DNA from: Paenalcaligenes sp052103955
GTDB lineage: Bacteria; Pseudomonadota; Gammaproteobacteria; Burkholderiales; Burkholderiaceae_B
DNA length: 64,000 nt
Direction: 5' to 3'
NCBI GenBank assembly: GCA_052103955.1
Contig: JBQELO010000001.1
Location: 248,001-312,000 of the forward strand
This document shows positions 43,939-52,772 of the stretch, in pieces. Position 1 is the stretch's first letter, and the number at the start of each line of letters is the position of its first letter. Position numbers and translations under genes: made by a program. The notes under the pieces were generated by a model. The model was given only the letters and a program-made list of their open reading frames with translations, searched no databases and was not told where the DNA came from.

Positions 43939-45072
43939 ATGGCGCTTATCAACTATATTACGCAAGTGCAGTTTGGGTTTGGAAGTATCAAAACACTGCA
44001 AGAAGAATGTACTAAGCTGGGCATTAAGAACCCGCTCATTGTAACAGATGCAGGTATACGCAATGCGGGCCTGCTGGACACCGTACAGCAACAGCTGACA
44101 ACGCCTGCAGCCGTTTTTGACCAAACGCCTCCCAATCCAAATGAAGCCGCTGTACGTGCTGCTGTGGCGCACTATCAAGAACACGCTTGCGACGGCATTA
44201 TTGCATTGGGTGGTGGTTCTGCTATTGACTTAGCTAAAGGCGTCGCCGTCTGTGCAGCACACCCCGGCCCGTTGCGCCAATTCGCTGTCATCGAAGGTGG
44301 CTTAGCACGCATTACGTCAGCGACAGCACCGGTAATTGCCGTACCCACTACCGCTGGGACTGGCAGTGAAGTAGGCCGTGGTGCCATCCTAATCCTAGAC
44401 GATGGCCGCAAGGTAGGCGTGATTTCCCCCTTCGTTGTCCCACGCGTTGCCATTTGCGACCCAGAACTCACCATGGGCTTACCCGCTGGCATGACTGCCG
44501 CCACGGGTATGGATGCCATTGCTCACTGCATGGAAACCTTCATGGCTCCCGCTTTCAACCCACCAGCAGACGGTATTGCTCTGGATGGTTTACGCCGCGC
44601 GTGGGCACATATTGAAACCGCCACCACAGAACCTAGCAATCAAGAAGCACGTCTGAACATGATGAGTGCTTCTATGCAGGGTGCGTTGGCCTTCCAAAAA
44701 GGTTTGGGTTGCGTACACAGCTTAAGCCATGCGCTGGGCGGCATTAACCCTCGCCTGCATCACGGTACGCTGAACGCCATCTTGCTGCCAGTTGTGATCC
44801 GTTTTAACAGCAGCGTAGACACCATGATTAACGAAGACAAACTAGCCCGTATGGCTCAAGCCATGGGTCTGCCTGCGGGTGCTGACGTCGCTCAAGCGGT
44901 GTTGGAGCTCACCGCGCGCTTGGGTTTGCCCACAACACTTAGTCAAATTGGCGTAGGCCCGGAATTGTTTGATCGCATTATCGAAGGTGCTTTGGCTGAC
45001 CACAGCCACAAAACCAACCCCCGTGATGCAAGTCCCGAAGACTACCGCCGCATGTTGGAAGAGTCTCTGTAA
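43939..45072 (+). CDS. iron-containing (group III) alcohol dehydrogenase
   Basis: A 377-aa Fe-dependent alcohol dehydrogenase. G-G-G-S-A-I-D-L-A-K binds NAD(P), and the metal site is given by the Asp/His of G-M-D-A-I-A-H-C-M-E and the His residues of C-V-H-S-L-S-H-A-L-G-G...L-H-H-G. All expected ligands are present. It is the first gene after the LysR divergence and precedes a 2-oxoglutarate-semialdehyde-dehydrogenase-like gene. A likely role is oxidation of a hydroxy acid to the aldehyde used by that enzyme. Confidence 0.92.
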   Translation: MALINYITQVQFGFGSIKTLQEECTKLGIKNPLIVTDAGIRNAGLLDTVQQQLTTPAAVFDQTPPNPNEAAVRAAVAHYQEHACDGIIALGGGSAIDLAKGVAVCAAHPGPLRQFAVIEGGLARITSATAPVIAVPTTAGTGSEVGRGAILILDDGRKVGVISPFVVPRVAICDPELTMGLPAGMTAATGMDAIAHCMETFMAPAFNPPADGIALDGLRRAWAHIETATTEPSNQEARLNMMSASMQGALAFQKGLGCVHSLSHALGGINPRLHHGTLNAILLPVVIRFNSSVDTMINEDKLARMAQAMGLPAGADVAQAVLELTARLGLPTTLSQIGVGPELFDRIIEGALADHSHKTNPRDASPEDYRRMLEESL

Positions 45073-45111
45073 CCCCTTGCCACGTCACTCAGAAAAAGGA
45101 GAAAGTCAGCC

Positions 45112-46701
45112 ATGCAGACTTCCATTACCGGACAACAATTCATAGGCGGTCAACGTACCGCCACAGGTGAAGCCCTGTTGCGCAGCATAGCGGCTGCTGA
45201 TGGCAGTGCACACCCCACCGCTTTTTTCCAAGCCACATCAGCAGAAGTACAACAAGCCGTAGCTGCAGCCAGCTACGCTTACTCTAGCTACCGCCAGCAG
45301 TTACCTTCTGCACGCGCTGATTTTCTAGAGCAAATTGCAGCTGAAATTGACGCGTTAGGCGACGACTTTATTGCTGACGTCGTACGTGAAACCGCACTGC
45401 CTACCGCCCGCATCATGGGTGAACGTGGCCGTACGTCGGGTCAATTACGTTTGTTTGCAGCGGTGCTGCGTCGCGGTGATTTTCTGGATGCTCGTATAGA
45501 CCCAGCCCAACCAGATCGCACGCCTTTGCCGCGTGCTGACATCCGTTTGGTCAATATTGGCGTAGGCCCCGTAGCAGTTTTTGGTGCCAGCAACTTCCCA
45601 CTCGCCTTCTCTGTCGCTGGTGGTGATACCGCATCCGCCTTGGCAGCAGGCTGCCCTGTGGTTGTCAAAGCACATTCTAGTCACATGATTACGGCGGAAT
45701 GGGTAGGCCAAGCTATTGAACGCGCCATTGTCAAAACAGGTATGCCTGCTGGCGTATTCAACATGGTGTATGGCAACCGTGTAGGCGAAGACCTAGTGCG
45801 CGTCTCTGGCATTAAAGCGGTGGGTTTCACCGGTTCGTTATCGGGCGGTCGTGCCTTGTGCGACTTGGCTGCTGCCCGCCCAGAACCTATCCCTGTGTTT
45901 GCTGAGATGTCCAGCATTAACCCTGTATGGATGATGCCCAAAGCCCTGCAAGTTCGTCATGCCAGTTTAGCTAAAGATCTGGCCGGCTCTGTCACCATGG
46001 GCTGTGGACAATTCTGCACCAACCCCGGTCTTATTCTTGCTATAGACTCGCCAGAGACCGAGCTCTTTATCAGCGAACTGCAAACAGCCATGGCTGCCAC
46101 CCCTGATCAAGTGATGTTGAATCGCCAGATTTTGGGTCACTACCAGCAAGGCATTGCACGTTTATTGGCTACTCCTGGCATTACTCAACTACATGGTGGT
46201 GAGGCCGAAGAAGGCAAAGCACGTGCTCATGTGCTGCGTGCTACTCCTGAGTTACTATTTCACCCGGAAAAACTACTGGAAGCGGAAGTGTTTGGGCCAG
46301 CGACGGTGGTAGTTACCGTACCAAACGTAGAAACGCTTCAGCGCTTCTTCCATGAGATACAAGGTCAACTCACCATCACGCTACAAGGCGAACCCGATGA
46401 TTTGCATGCTCACCCCGAGCTGCTAAGCGCTTTGGAACAACGCAGCGGTCGCCTGCTGCTCAATGGCTACCCCACCGGTGTAGAGGTATGTGACGCCATG
46501 GTACACGGTGGCCCTTACCCCGCTACGTCAGACGCCCGTGGTACCTCTGTAGGTACCTTGTCTATACGTCGCTTCTTGCGTCCTGTCTGCTTCCAGAACT
46601 ATCCAGACACGCTCCTACCTCCTGCCATACAGAACAGTAATCCCTTGGGCATTCTGCGTCTGATTGATGGGCAAATGACTAGAGCACCCCTAAGCAACTA
46701 A
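45112..46701 (+). CDS. aldehyde dehydrogenase, 2-oxoglutarate-semialdehyde type
   Basis: A 529-aa aldehyde dehydrogenase that matches the NADP-dependent alpha-ketoglutarate semialdehyde (2,5-dioxovalerate) dehydrogenases: N-terminal I-G-G-Q-R, F-G-A-S-N-F-P-L-A-F-S, the catalytic Glu in F-A-E-M-S-S-I-N-P and the catalytic Cys in G-Q-F-C-T-N-P-G. This enzyme ends the oxidative routes of pentoses, hydroxyproline and galactarate/glucarate at 2-oxoglutarate. The neighbouring Fe-ADH and tricarboxylate transporter suggest a hydroxy-dicarboxylate or sugar acid route, but no dehydratase is present here. Confidence 0.88.
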   Translation: MQTSITGQQFIGGQRTATGEALLRSIAAADGSAHPTAFFQATSAEVQQAVAAASYAYSSYRQQLPSARADFLEQIAAEIDALGDDFIADVVRETALPTARIMGERGRTSGQLRLFAAVLRRGDFLDARIDPAQPDRTPLPRADIRLVNIGVGPVAVFGASNFPLAFSVAGGDTASALAAGCPVVVKAHSSHMITAEWVGQAIERAIVKTGMPAGVFNMVYGNRVGEDLVRVSGIKAVGFTGSLSGGRALCDLAAARPEPIPVFAEMSSINPVWMMPKALQVRHASLAKDLAGSVTMGCGQFCTNPGLILAIDSPETELFISELQTAMAATPDQVMLNRQILGHYQQGIARLLATPGITQLHGGEAEEGKARAHVLRATPELLFHPEKLLEAEVFGPATVVVTVPNVETLQRFFHEIQGQLTITLQGEPDDLHAHPELLSALEQRSGRLLLNGYPTGVEVCDAMVHGGPYPATSDARGTSVGTLSIRRFLRPVCFQNYPDTLLPPAIQNSNPLGILRLIDGQMTRAPLSN

Positions 46702-46748
46702 GGCTGTTAGCTATTTACACCTATTTCCTATAAAAAAAGGGAGACATC

Positions 46749-47732
46749 ATGCAGAAAAGAACAGGCACCACACCTTTTGCGCTGGGTATCAGCGCCCTCG
46801 CACTAAGCTTAAGCGCCTCGGCTGTTATGGCCGCTTACCCAGACCGTCCCATCACATTAATTGTGCCGTGGGCGGCTGGCGGCGGTAGTGACAATATCGC
46901 GCGTACTATCGCTATTGCGATGGAACAAGAACTGGGACAACCCGTCAACGTCGTTAACCGCGCGGGCGGTGGTAGCGTAGTCGGCCATACCGTTTTAGCC
47001 AACGCTAAACCCGATGGCTACACACTGGGTTTAATGACTGGTGAAGTTAGCATGATGCACTGGCAAGGGCTGACCAAGCTGGATCACACTGCCTACACTC
47101 CTATTGCTCAGATCAACTATGACTATGCTGGGTTACAAGTCAGCGCCGACTCCCCTTACCAAAACGTAGGTGAGTTAATTGAAGCCATTCGTACACTGCC
47201 TGCTGGCACATTGAAAGCCTCCGGCGTGGGTCAAGGTGGAATTTGGCACATTGCCTTTGGTGGTCTGTTGGTAGATCAAGGCCTAGACCCTAAAGCTGTG
47301 CAGTGGATTCCTAGCGAAGGTGCAGCTCCTGCCATGACCGACTTAGTCGCTGGTGGTATCGCCATCGCCCCGACTTCGGTACCCGAAGCACGTTCCATGA
47401 TGGATGCAGGACGTGTGAAATCACTCGCCATCATGGCCCCTGAGCGTAATCCTGTCTTTAATCAGGTCCCTACCCTGAAAGAGGAAATCAACTCTGATTA
47501 CACCTTAGGCGAATGGCGCGCTATTGGCGGCCCTAAAGGTATGGACCCTGAAGTTGTCGCCACCTTGGAAGCCGCTTTGGAAAAAGCCTATCAAAGCGAC
47601 ATTTACCAAGACTTCATGACCAAGCAAGGTTTTGGTGCGGTATGGCGCAACACAGCAGACTTCACACAATTCTTAGTGGACACCGATGCTGTGATGGGCG
47701 AAACCGTTGAAAAACTGGGCCTAAAACGCTAA
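46749..47732 (+). CDS. tctC: tripartite tricarboxylate transporter substrate-binding protein
   Basis: A 327-aa periplasmic Bug/TctC receptor. Signal peptide residues 1-28 end A-V-M-A-A. The core motifs Y-P-D-R-P-I-T-L-I-V-P-W-A-A-G-G-G-S-D, N-V-V-N-R-A-G-G and A-K-P-D-G-Y-T-L-G are diagnostic. It probably delivers a dicarboxylate, aldarate or sugar acid to the TctAB permease encoded next. GGGAG lies before the ATG. Confidence 0.93.
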   Translation: MQKRTGTTPFALGISALALSLSASAVMAAYPDRPITLIVPWAAGGGSDNIARTIAIAMEQELGQPVNVVNRAGGGSVVGHTVLANAKPDGYTLGLMTGEVSMMHWQGLTKLDHTAYTPIAQINYDYAGLQVSADSPYQNVGELIEAIRTLPAGTLKASGVGQGGIWHIAFGGLLVDQGLDPKAVQWIPSEGAAPAMTDLVAGGIAIAPTSVPEARSMMDAGRVKSLAIMAPERNPVFNQVPTLKEEINSDYTLGEWRAIGGPKGMDPEVVATLEAALEKAYQSDIYQDFMTKQGFGAVWRNTADFTQFLVDTDAVMGETVEKLGLKR

Positions 47733-47743
47733 GGACATCATTC

Positions 47744-48229
47744 ATGAACACCATTTTTGCCCAGAAACTCAGCGAGTTACTGGCCGGATTGGTGGTGACA
47801 GCCTTGGGCATCTACGTACTCGTAGAAGCCCAAGGCTTTCCCACGTTACCCGGCAACGATTATGGCGCAGACCTGTTCCCAAAAATCATAGGTTTTGTGC
47901 TCACCTTAGGCGGTGCTTGGGTTTTTGCTAGTGCGATACGCCCTTTTCTTCAGGCTAAACTGCAACGCCCTGCTACTCCCCTAAACAATACGCTGCTGTT
48001 TCTCTTCAGACTTATCCTTCCCCTTCTTCTCATCATCGCTTATCTGCTCTTAGCCGATGTACTAGGTGCCATTCTCACCCTCACACTGCTCGTGATTATT
48101 TTGATGCTATGTAATGGTGTGCGCTGGCCTTTGGCCATTGTGCTTGCATCTGCTACCAGTGGTGTGATTTGGTTTGCTTTTGTCTACATGCTCAAGGTAC
48201 CCCTACCTTTGGGCGTGCTGCTGGGATAA
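47744..48229 (+). CDS. tctB: tripartite tricarboxylate transporter small permease (TctB)
   Basis: A 161-aa inner-membrane protein with four hydrophobic segments, matching TctB proteins in size, in the early G-A-D-L-F-P-K-I-I-G motif and in its place between tctC and tctA. The second half is unusually rich in Leu and Ile, as is normal for the family. Confidence 0.88.
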   Translation: MNTIFAQKLSELLAGLVVTALGIYVLVEAQGFPTLPGNDYGADLFPKIIGFVLTLGGAWVFASAIRPFLQAKLQRPATPLNNTLLFLFRLILPLLLIIAYLLLADVLGAILTLTLLVIILMLCNGVRWPLAIVLASATSGVIWFAFVYMLKVPLPLGVLLG

Positions 48230-48234
48230 CGATT

Positions 48235-49737
48235 ATGGATGCAATTCTTGGAGGTATGGCTCTAGTCTTTAACCTAGAGACCATGGCTGTCATATTGGCC
48301 TGTGCGGCCTTTGGCGTATTTTTAGGTGCTGTCCCTGGGCTTACCGCGACGATGGCCGTTGCCCTGCTCGTGCCTGTCACCTATTTTATGGATCCCATTC
48401 CGGCTATCGCCGCTATGGTGACTACAGCTGCCGTTACTATTTTTGCGGGTGATATTCCGGGAGCATATCTACGCATTCCGGGTACACCATCGTCGGCTGC
48501 CTATGTAGACGAAGCCTACCAGTTTTCGCTACGTGGCAAAGCCAGCGAATGCTTGGGTGTGGCCTTGGTGTGCTCCGTCATCGGGGGCGTGGCTGGTACT
48601 TTGGTGCTGATTTTCGTGGCTCCTTCTCTTGCTGAAGTGGCCCTGAAGTTCAGTTCATTCGAGTACTTCTGGCTGGCCGTACTGGGACTAAGCTGCGCCA
48701 TCTTCATCTCCTCAGGTTCTAGGTTAAAAGCCTTGCTGTCGTTGTGCATAGGCTTGTTTTTATCCACTGTAGGTTTGGATCTGATCACAGGCTCACCACG
48801 CTTCACCTTTGATGTACCGGATCTCATGGCTGGTGTGAACTTCATTCCTGTCATGATCGGTATGTTTGCTATTGCTGAGGTGATGCGCTTTTCTGCAGAG
48901 CGCGGCGACGACCTCAAGGTAGTAGTCAAAGACTCAGGTAAGGTGTTTGGCGAGGTACGCCCCGCGCTGCGCAAACACTGGCCTTCTGTACTGCGTGGTA
49001 GTGGTACAGGTAGCTTGATCGGTGTGTTACCTGGTGCAGGTGCCGATATTGCCGCTTGGGTGTCTTATGCCATCAGCCGCAAAATGTCTAAAACTCCTGA
49101 GAAATTTGGTAGTGGTCACATAGAAGGCATTGTGGAGGCTGGTTCATCCAACAACGCGGCGGTGAGTGGTTCATGGGTACCTGCATTGGTGTTTGGTATT
49201 CCTGGCGACTCCATTACGGCGGTAGTCATTGGCGTGCTGTACATGAAGGGTATGAATCCTGGTCCAGCCATTTTCTTAAATGGTGGCGAAATGATTTACG
49301 GTTTATTTACCGTTTTCATTGTTGCCAACCTCATCATGCTGCCCGTTGGGTACATTGCCATTCGCGCCAGTAAAGGCTTTGTGGCCACCCCTCCACGTAT
49401 TGTTATGCCCATTGTGCTAGCGTTTTGCGTGGTAGGTGCTTACGCCATCAACAATTCCTCGGTAGACATCATTTTGATGCTGATAGCGGGTCTGGCCGCC
49501 TTTGTGTTGGGCTTAGCCTCTTTCCCTATTGCCCCCATCATCCTTGGGCTAGTGCTGGGTGGGTTACTAGAGAAAAGCTTCATGACCTCCATGATGCGCA
49601 GCAATGGTGATCTGACCGAGTTCTTTTCACGCCCTATTAGTGCAGGCTTGGGTACCCTAGTACTGGTAGTCTGGTTCCTACCATTGATAGTGCGGTTACT
49701 ACACTCTCTACGACGCCCTGCTAACACAGCGGCATAA
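48235..49737 (+). CDS. tctA: tripartite tricarboxylate transporter large permease (TctA)
   Basis: A 500-aa permease with about 11 hydrophobic segments. G-A-V-P-G-L-T-A-T-M, the central I-P-G-T-P-S-S-A-A and the later G-V-L-P-G-A-G-A-D-I-A motif are TctA signatures. I chose the ATG at 48235, preceded by GGGAT; the longer frame begins inside tctB. It is the last gene of the cluster and is followed by a strong bidirectional terminator. Confidence 0.93.
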   Translation: MDAILGGMALVFNLETMAVILACAAFGVFLGAVPGLTATMAVALLVPVTYFMDPIPAIAAMVTTAAVTIFAGDIPGAYLRIPGTPSSAAYVDEAYQFSLRGKASECLGVALVCSVIGGVAGTLVLIFVAPSLAEVALKFSSFEYFWLAVLGLSCAIFISSGSRLKALLSLCIGLFLSTVGLDLITGSPRFTFDVPDLMAGVNFIPVMIGMFAIAEVMRFSAERGDDLKVVVKDSGKVFGEVRPALRKHWPSVLRGSGTGSLIGVLPGAGADIAAWVSYAISRKMSKTPEKFGSGHIEGIVEAGSSNNAAVSGSWVPALVFGIPGDSITAVVIGVLYMKGMNPGPAIFLNGGEMIYGLFTVFIVANLIMLPVGYIAIRASKGFVATPPRIVMPIVLAFCVVGAYAINNSSVDIILMLIAGLAAFVLGLASFPIAPIILGLVLGGLLEKSFMTSMMRSNGDLTEFFSRPISAGLGTLVLVVWFLPLIVRLLHSLRRPANTAA

Positions 49738-49752
49738 CAACCAAACAGGCAT

Positions 49753-49791
49753 AAAAAACCGGAGTAGCGTGATGCGCTGCTCCGGTTTTTT
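49753..49791. terminator. bidirectional terminator between tctA and wzz-like gene
   Basis: A 17-bp stem with one mismatch (AAAAAACCGGAG... pairing with ...CTCCGGTTTTTT) and a 5-nt loop, with A-runs on one side and T-runs on the other, so it can end both the plus-strand tct transcript and the minus-strand transcript of the wzz-like gene. Confidence 0.9.
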
Positions 49792-49806
49792 GCAACTAGC
49801 AAATGC

Positions 49807-51096
49807 TTAGGTGTTCTTCGAGACGGGCTGTAAGAGTCCGCGTACCAACGCTATCATCACACCTAAAATCAAACCACCTACCAAGGCCAGTAGCACTATC
49901 AACTTACGTTGCGGTTTCACTGGTTTCAGTGGCTCTACTGCCGACTGATCCAGCCTTACCAATCGGATGTCGCTCAAATCCACTCGTAAGCCTTCCAGAC
50001 CAGCAATCTCGGAACGAATTTCTGCTTGTGCCTTCAAGAATACCTGTTCATTTTCACGTGATTCCAGCATCTCTATATGGCGGTTATTTTTCAGTAGCTC
50101 TAGCTCTTTGAAAATCTCTGCAATACGTGGCGTTTCGAAGTCATCTGACTCACGCGCAAGCAAGGTCTCGCGTTCGGCACGCAATGCGCGCGTACCCAAG
50201 AAATACAAAGGTTCTTCTTGCCCGACCACGCCAGTGCTGATCACGCTAGTACGTGATGGCGACAACACTTGCGCCATGCCTAACAGCGTAGTGGGGTTTT
50301 CTATACCCAGTTTCTGCGCAATTTCCATTGCCTCATTCAACGCCGCCAAACGGTTCTGACGCTGGATTTTCAACTCTAAACGCAAGGCCACCAACTCATC
50401 TTCCAACTGTTGGCGCTTCAACGTATCCAGCTCTTTAAGGTTTTCTATCTGCGACTCAATCAGTGCCTCGTACGCTACTTTTGCCGAACGCAATTTTCGC
50501 TCTAGCATTTCGATACGGTTGTTGATCAGTACTTCTATGTTTTGCTTAACACGGTCCTGGCCTTGTTGCAGCACAAAGCGTACCAACTCATTCAGGATTT
50601 TCGCCCCCTCCAAACCCGCTGGATAGGTCATTTCTAACCCAACGTACACATTAGTTTGTGCTGCGCCCTTAGGAGGAATAGGTGGCCACAGCACCTTAAA
50701 CGCCTCATCGTTAAATTGCGCAAAGGCTTGCTCAGCCGTTAGATCGCCTTGTTTTAGCTTGGCAAACAGCCCAGGGTTCGCTTCAAAGAACTCTTGGCGC
50801 AAACTGTAGGACTCCAGCTCTTGGCCCACCATTTCTAAGGCTGCCGTACCATCCAGCTCGATTAAACCCAACGAGTTCAGTTTATCTAGGTCTTTAAGCT
50901 GCGCAATACGCAATACGCTCTTAACCTGATATTGAGGCGTCGCTAGAAATGCATACAGTGCCGCACAAATCGTCACGGCAAGTGTAATGGCTAGGATCAA
51001 CAAGCGCTGTTTCCATATCGCGCTAAATACACCCAGCAAATCAATTTCATCTGTAGCGCCAGCGCTATTTGCCTGCTTTGTGTTGAGTTCACTCAC
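49807..51096 (-). CDS. Wzz/chain-length-determinant family protein
   Basis: A 429-aa polysaccharide co-polymerase. One membrane helix lies at residues ~33-53, a large periplasmic, largely helical part with coiled-coil segments (about 180-260 and 330-370) follows, and a second helix at ~400-420 sits behind a Pro-rich P-L-K-P-V-K-P-Q-R motif typical of Wzz/FepE. Such proteins set the chain length of O-antigen or another surface glycan. No glycan synthesis genes are in the window. It is a close paralogue of the protein at 51400-52680. Confidence 0.88.
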   Translation of the reverse strand: MSELNTKQANSAGATDEIDLLGVFSAIWKQRLLILAITLAVTICAALYAFLATPQYQVKSVLRIAQLKDLDKLNSLGLIELDGTAALEMVGQELESYSLRQEFFEANPGLFAKLKQGDLTAEQAFAQFNDEAFKVLWPPIPPKGAAQTNVYVGLEMTYPAGLEGAKILNELVRFVLQQGQDRVKQNIEVLINNRIEMLERKLRSAKVAYEALIESQIENLKELDTLKRQQLEDELVALRLELKIQRQNRLAALNEAMEIAQKLGIENPTTLLGMAQVLSPSRTSVISTGVVGQEEPLYFLGTRALRAERETLLARESDDFETPRIAEIFKELELLKNNRHIEMLESRENEQVFLKAQAEIRSEIAGLEGLRVDLSDIRLVRLDQSAVEPLKPVKPQRKLIVLLALVGGLILGVMIALVRGLLQPVSKNT

Positions 51097-51399
51097 TATG
51101 CGTATACCTGAAACTTGTTATATAGAATCGTGATTCGTTTTTATTATTCTTATAGTACATCGGTGAAGTATAAACGAATATATTTGACAAGGTTGCGAAT
51201 CATCTCGTTACCTTGTAAAAGATCATATCTAAAGAAATGTAACAAGTATTTCCAAGTTCAACCCAAGAATAAGCTATGAATTTCCCTATTATTCATAAAT
51301 TTAAATTAGTGAATAACAACCATTCTCATATAAGAGCAATAAAAAACCCTTTGCCTTATCCAACGCAAAGGGTTTGCAGTAAAGCGCTATAAAGCTAGA
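51097..51399. other. AT-rich spacer between the two wzz-like genes
   Basis: About 300 bases, far more AT-rich than the flanks. It holds the terminator of the upstream copy (51341-51375) and, presumably, the promoter of the downstream copy. A GAATC-GT-GATTC dyad at 51125-51136 lies about 30 nt before the start of the downstream copy. No reading frame is supported. Confidence 0.5.
51341..51375 (-). terminator. terminator after the upstream wzz-like gene
   Basis: On the minus strand an 11-bp stem AAACCCTTTGC/GCAAAGGGTTT with a 10-nt loop is followed by T residues. It lies 25 nt past the stop codon of the wzz-like gene at 51400-52680, so the two paralogues are separately transcribed. Confidence 0.88.
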
Positions 51400-52680
51400 T
51401 TACGAGCGGTACCGCAGTACACTACGCCCCAACGCTGTCCCTACACCTAGAATCACGCCCAGCACTAAACCCAGCGCTAACACTAGCATACGTTTAGGCC
51501 GTATAGGTGCCACGGGCTTTACCGCTAATTGGTCCACCCGCACCAAACGTAAATTCCCTAAATCAGCTTTTAGTTCATTTATGCGAGAAATTTCAGAACG
51601 TATCTGAGCGTTAGACTCTAAGAATAGTTTTTCGTTATTTCTTGCTAATAACATTTCTATTCGTCTATTGTTTTTTAATAACTCCAACTCTTTATATATT
51701 TGCGCTATACGTGGATTTATAAAATCATCTGATTCACGTATATTTAAAACTTCTTTTTCCGCCAATAACGCTCTGGTTCCCATAAAATATAATGGGTCTT
51801 TATTTTGAGAATTTATTTCCGCGCGAATTACATTTGAATTTAGCCTTTGCTGTTGATCTTGAGAAAGGCTAGCTAATGTAGTGGGATTTTTAATTCCTAA
51901 TTCTGTTGCGATATAAATCGCTTCATTTATTTTCTCTAATCGATTTAACCGCTGACTCTTTAATTCCAAGCGTAATGCTGTCAGTTCATCCTCCAGCTCG
52001 CCTTGCTTCAGCGTATCTTGCTCACGCAGCTGTGCGACCTCAGTTTCAACCGCCGCTTGGTACCCCACCAGCGCGGTGTTTAACTGTCGCTCTAAACGTT
52101 CAATGCGGTTATCTGCCAAGGCTGTCACGTCAGCTTGTACACGCCCTTGCTCTTGCGCATGCACATAGGCAACTAACTGATTCAAGATTACTGGGCCATC
52201 CAAGCCCGGCGAGTAATCCATCTTAATCTCTACATAGCGACTACGTTGCTGGCCATCTTTAAGCTGTTGCGCCGAGCGCGTAACCTGAAAGGCATCTTCG
52301 TTAAACACATCAAACGCTTGTTCTAGCGAACGGTTGGAGTCATCCAACGCGGCAAACATCTCAGGATTCGCACGAAAAAAATCCAATCTCGTGCTGTATG
52401 ACTCTAATTCGTTACCTATCTGCTGCAGTGCTGCTTCACGTTCCAGTGAATACAAATCCAACAAATTCAGCCTATCTAAATCGCGCAGTTCAGCCACACG
52501 TAAAACACTTTTTGCTTGGTATACCGGTGTCGCAAAAACCGCATACAACACCGACAAGAAAAACACGGCGGCGGTAATAGCAGCGATAAGTTTCCACTGT
52601 TGTCCTAAAGAACGTATCAGTGCTGATAAATCTATTTCCTCAACACTTTCTTTTTGATTTAAACGGTTTTCAGTTTTCAC
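51400..52680 (-). CDS. Wzz/chain-length-determinant family protein (paralogue)
   Basis: A 426-aa paralogue of the protein at 49807-51096 with the same layout: membrane helix at ~30-52, periplasmic helical part, Pro-rich P-V-A-P-I-R-P-K-R and second helix at ~400-418. Both share strings such as E-L-E-S-Y-S, A-L-R-L-E-L-K and K-E-L-E-L-L-K-N-N-R. The middle of the gene (about 51560-51950) is much more AT-rich than either end, which suggests that this part was acquired by recombination. Two Wzz-like proteins may set two different chain-length classes. Confidence 0.88.
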   Translation of the reverse strand: MKTENRLNQKESVEEIDLSALIRSLGQQWKLIAAITAAVFFLSVLYAVFATPVYQAKSVLRVAELRDLDRLNLLDLYSLEREAALQQIGNELESYSTRLDFFRANPEMFAALDDSNRSLEQAFDVFNEDAFQVTRSAQQLKDGQQRSRYVEIKMDYSPGLDGPVILNQLVAYVHAQEQGRVQADVTALADNRIERLERQLNTALVGYQAAVETEVAQLREQDTLKQGELEDELTALRLELKSQRLNRLEKINEAIYIATELGIKNPTTLASLSQDQQQRLNSNVIRAEINSQNKDPLYFMGTRALLAEKEVLNIRESDDFINPRIAQIYKELELLKNNRRIEMLLARNNEKLFLESNAQIRSEISRINELKADLGNLRLVRVDQLAVKPVAPIRPKRMLVLALGLVLGVILGVGTALGRSVLRYRS

Positions 52681-52772
52681 AGCACAATAGCATTTAGGGT
52701 AAAGCGTAAATTATACCCATTTATAACGCGATGATTGTAATAATGCTGTAATCCTTCCGTCTTAACTATATT

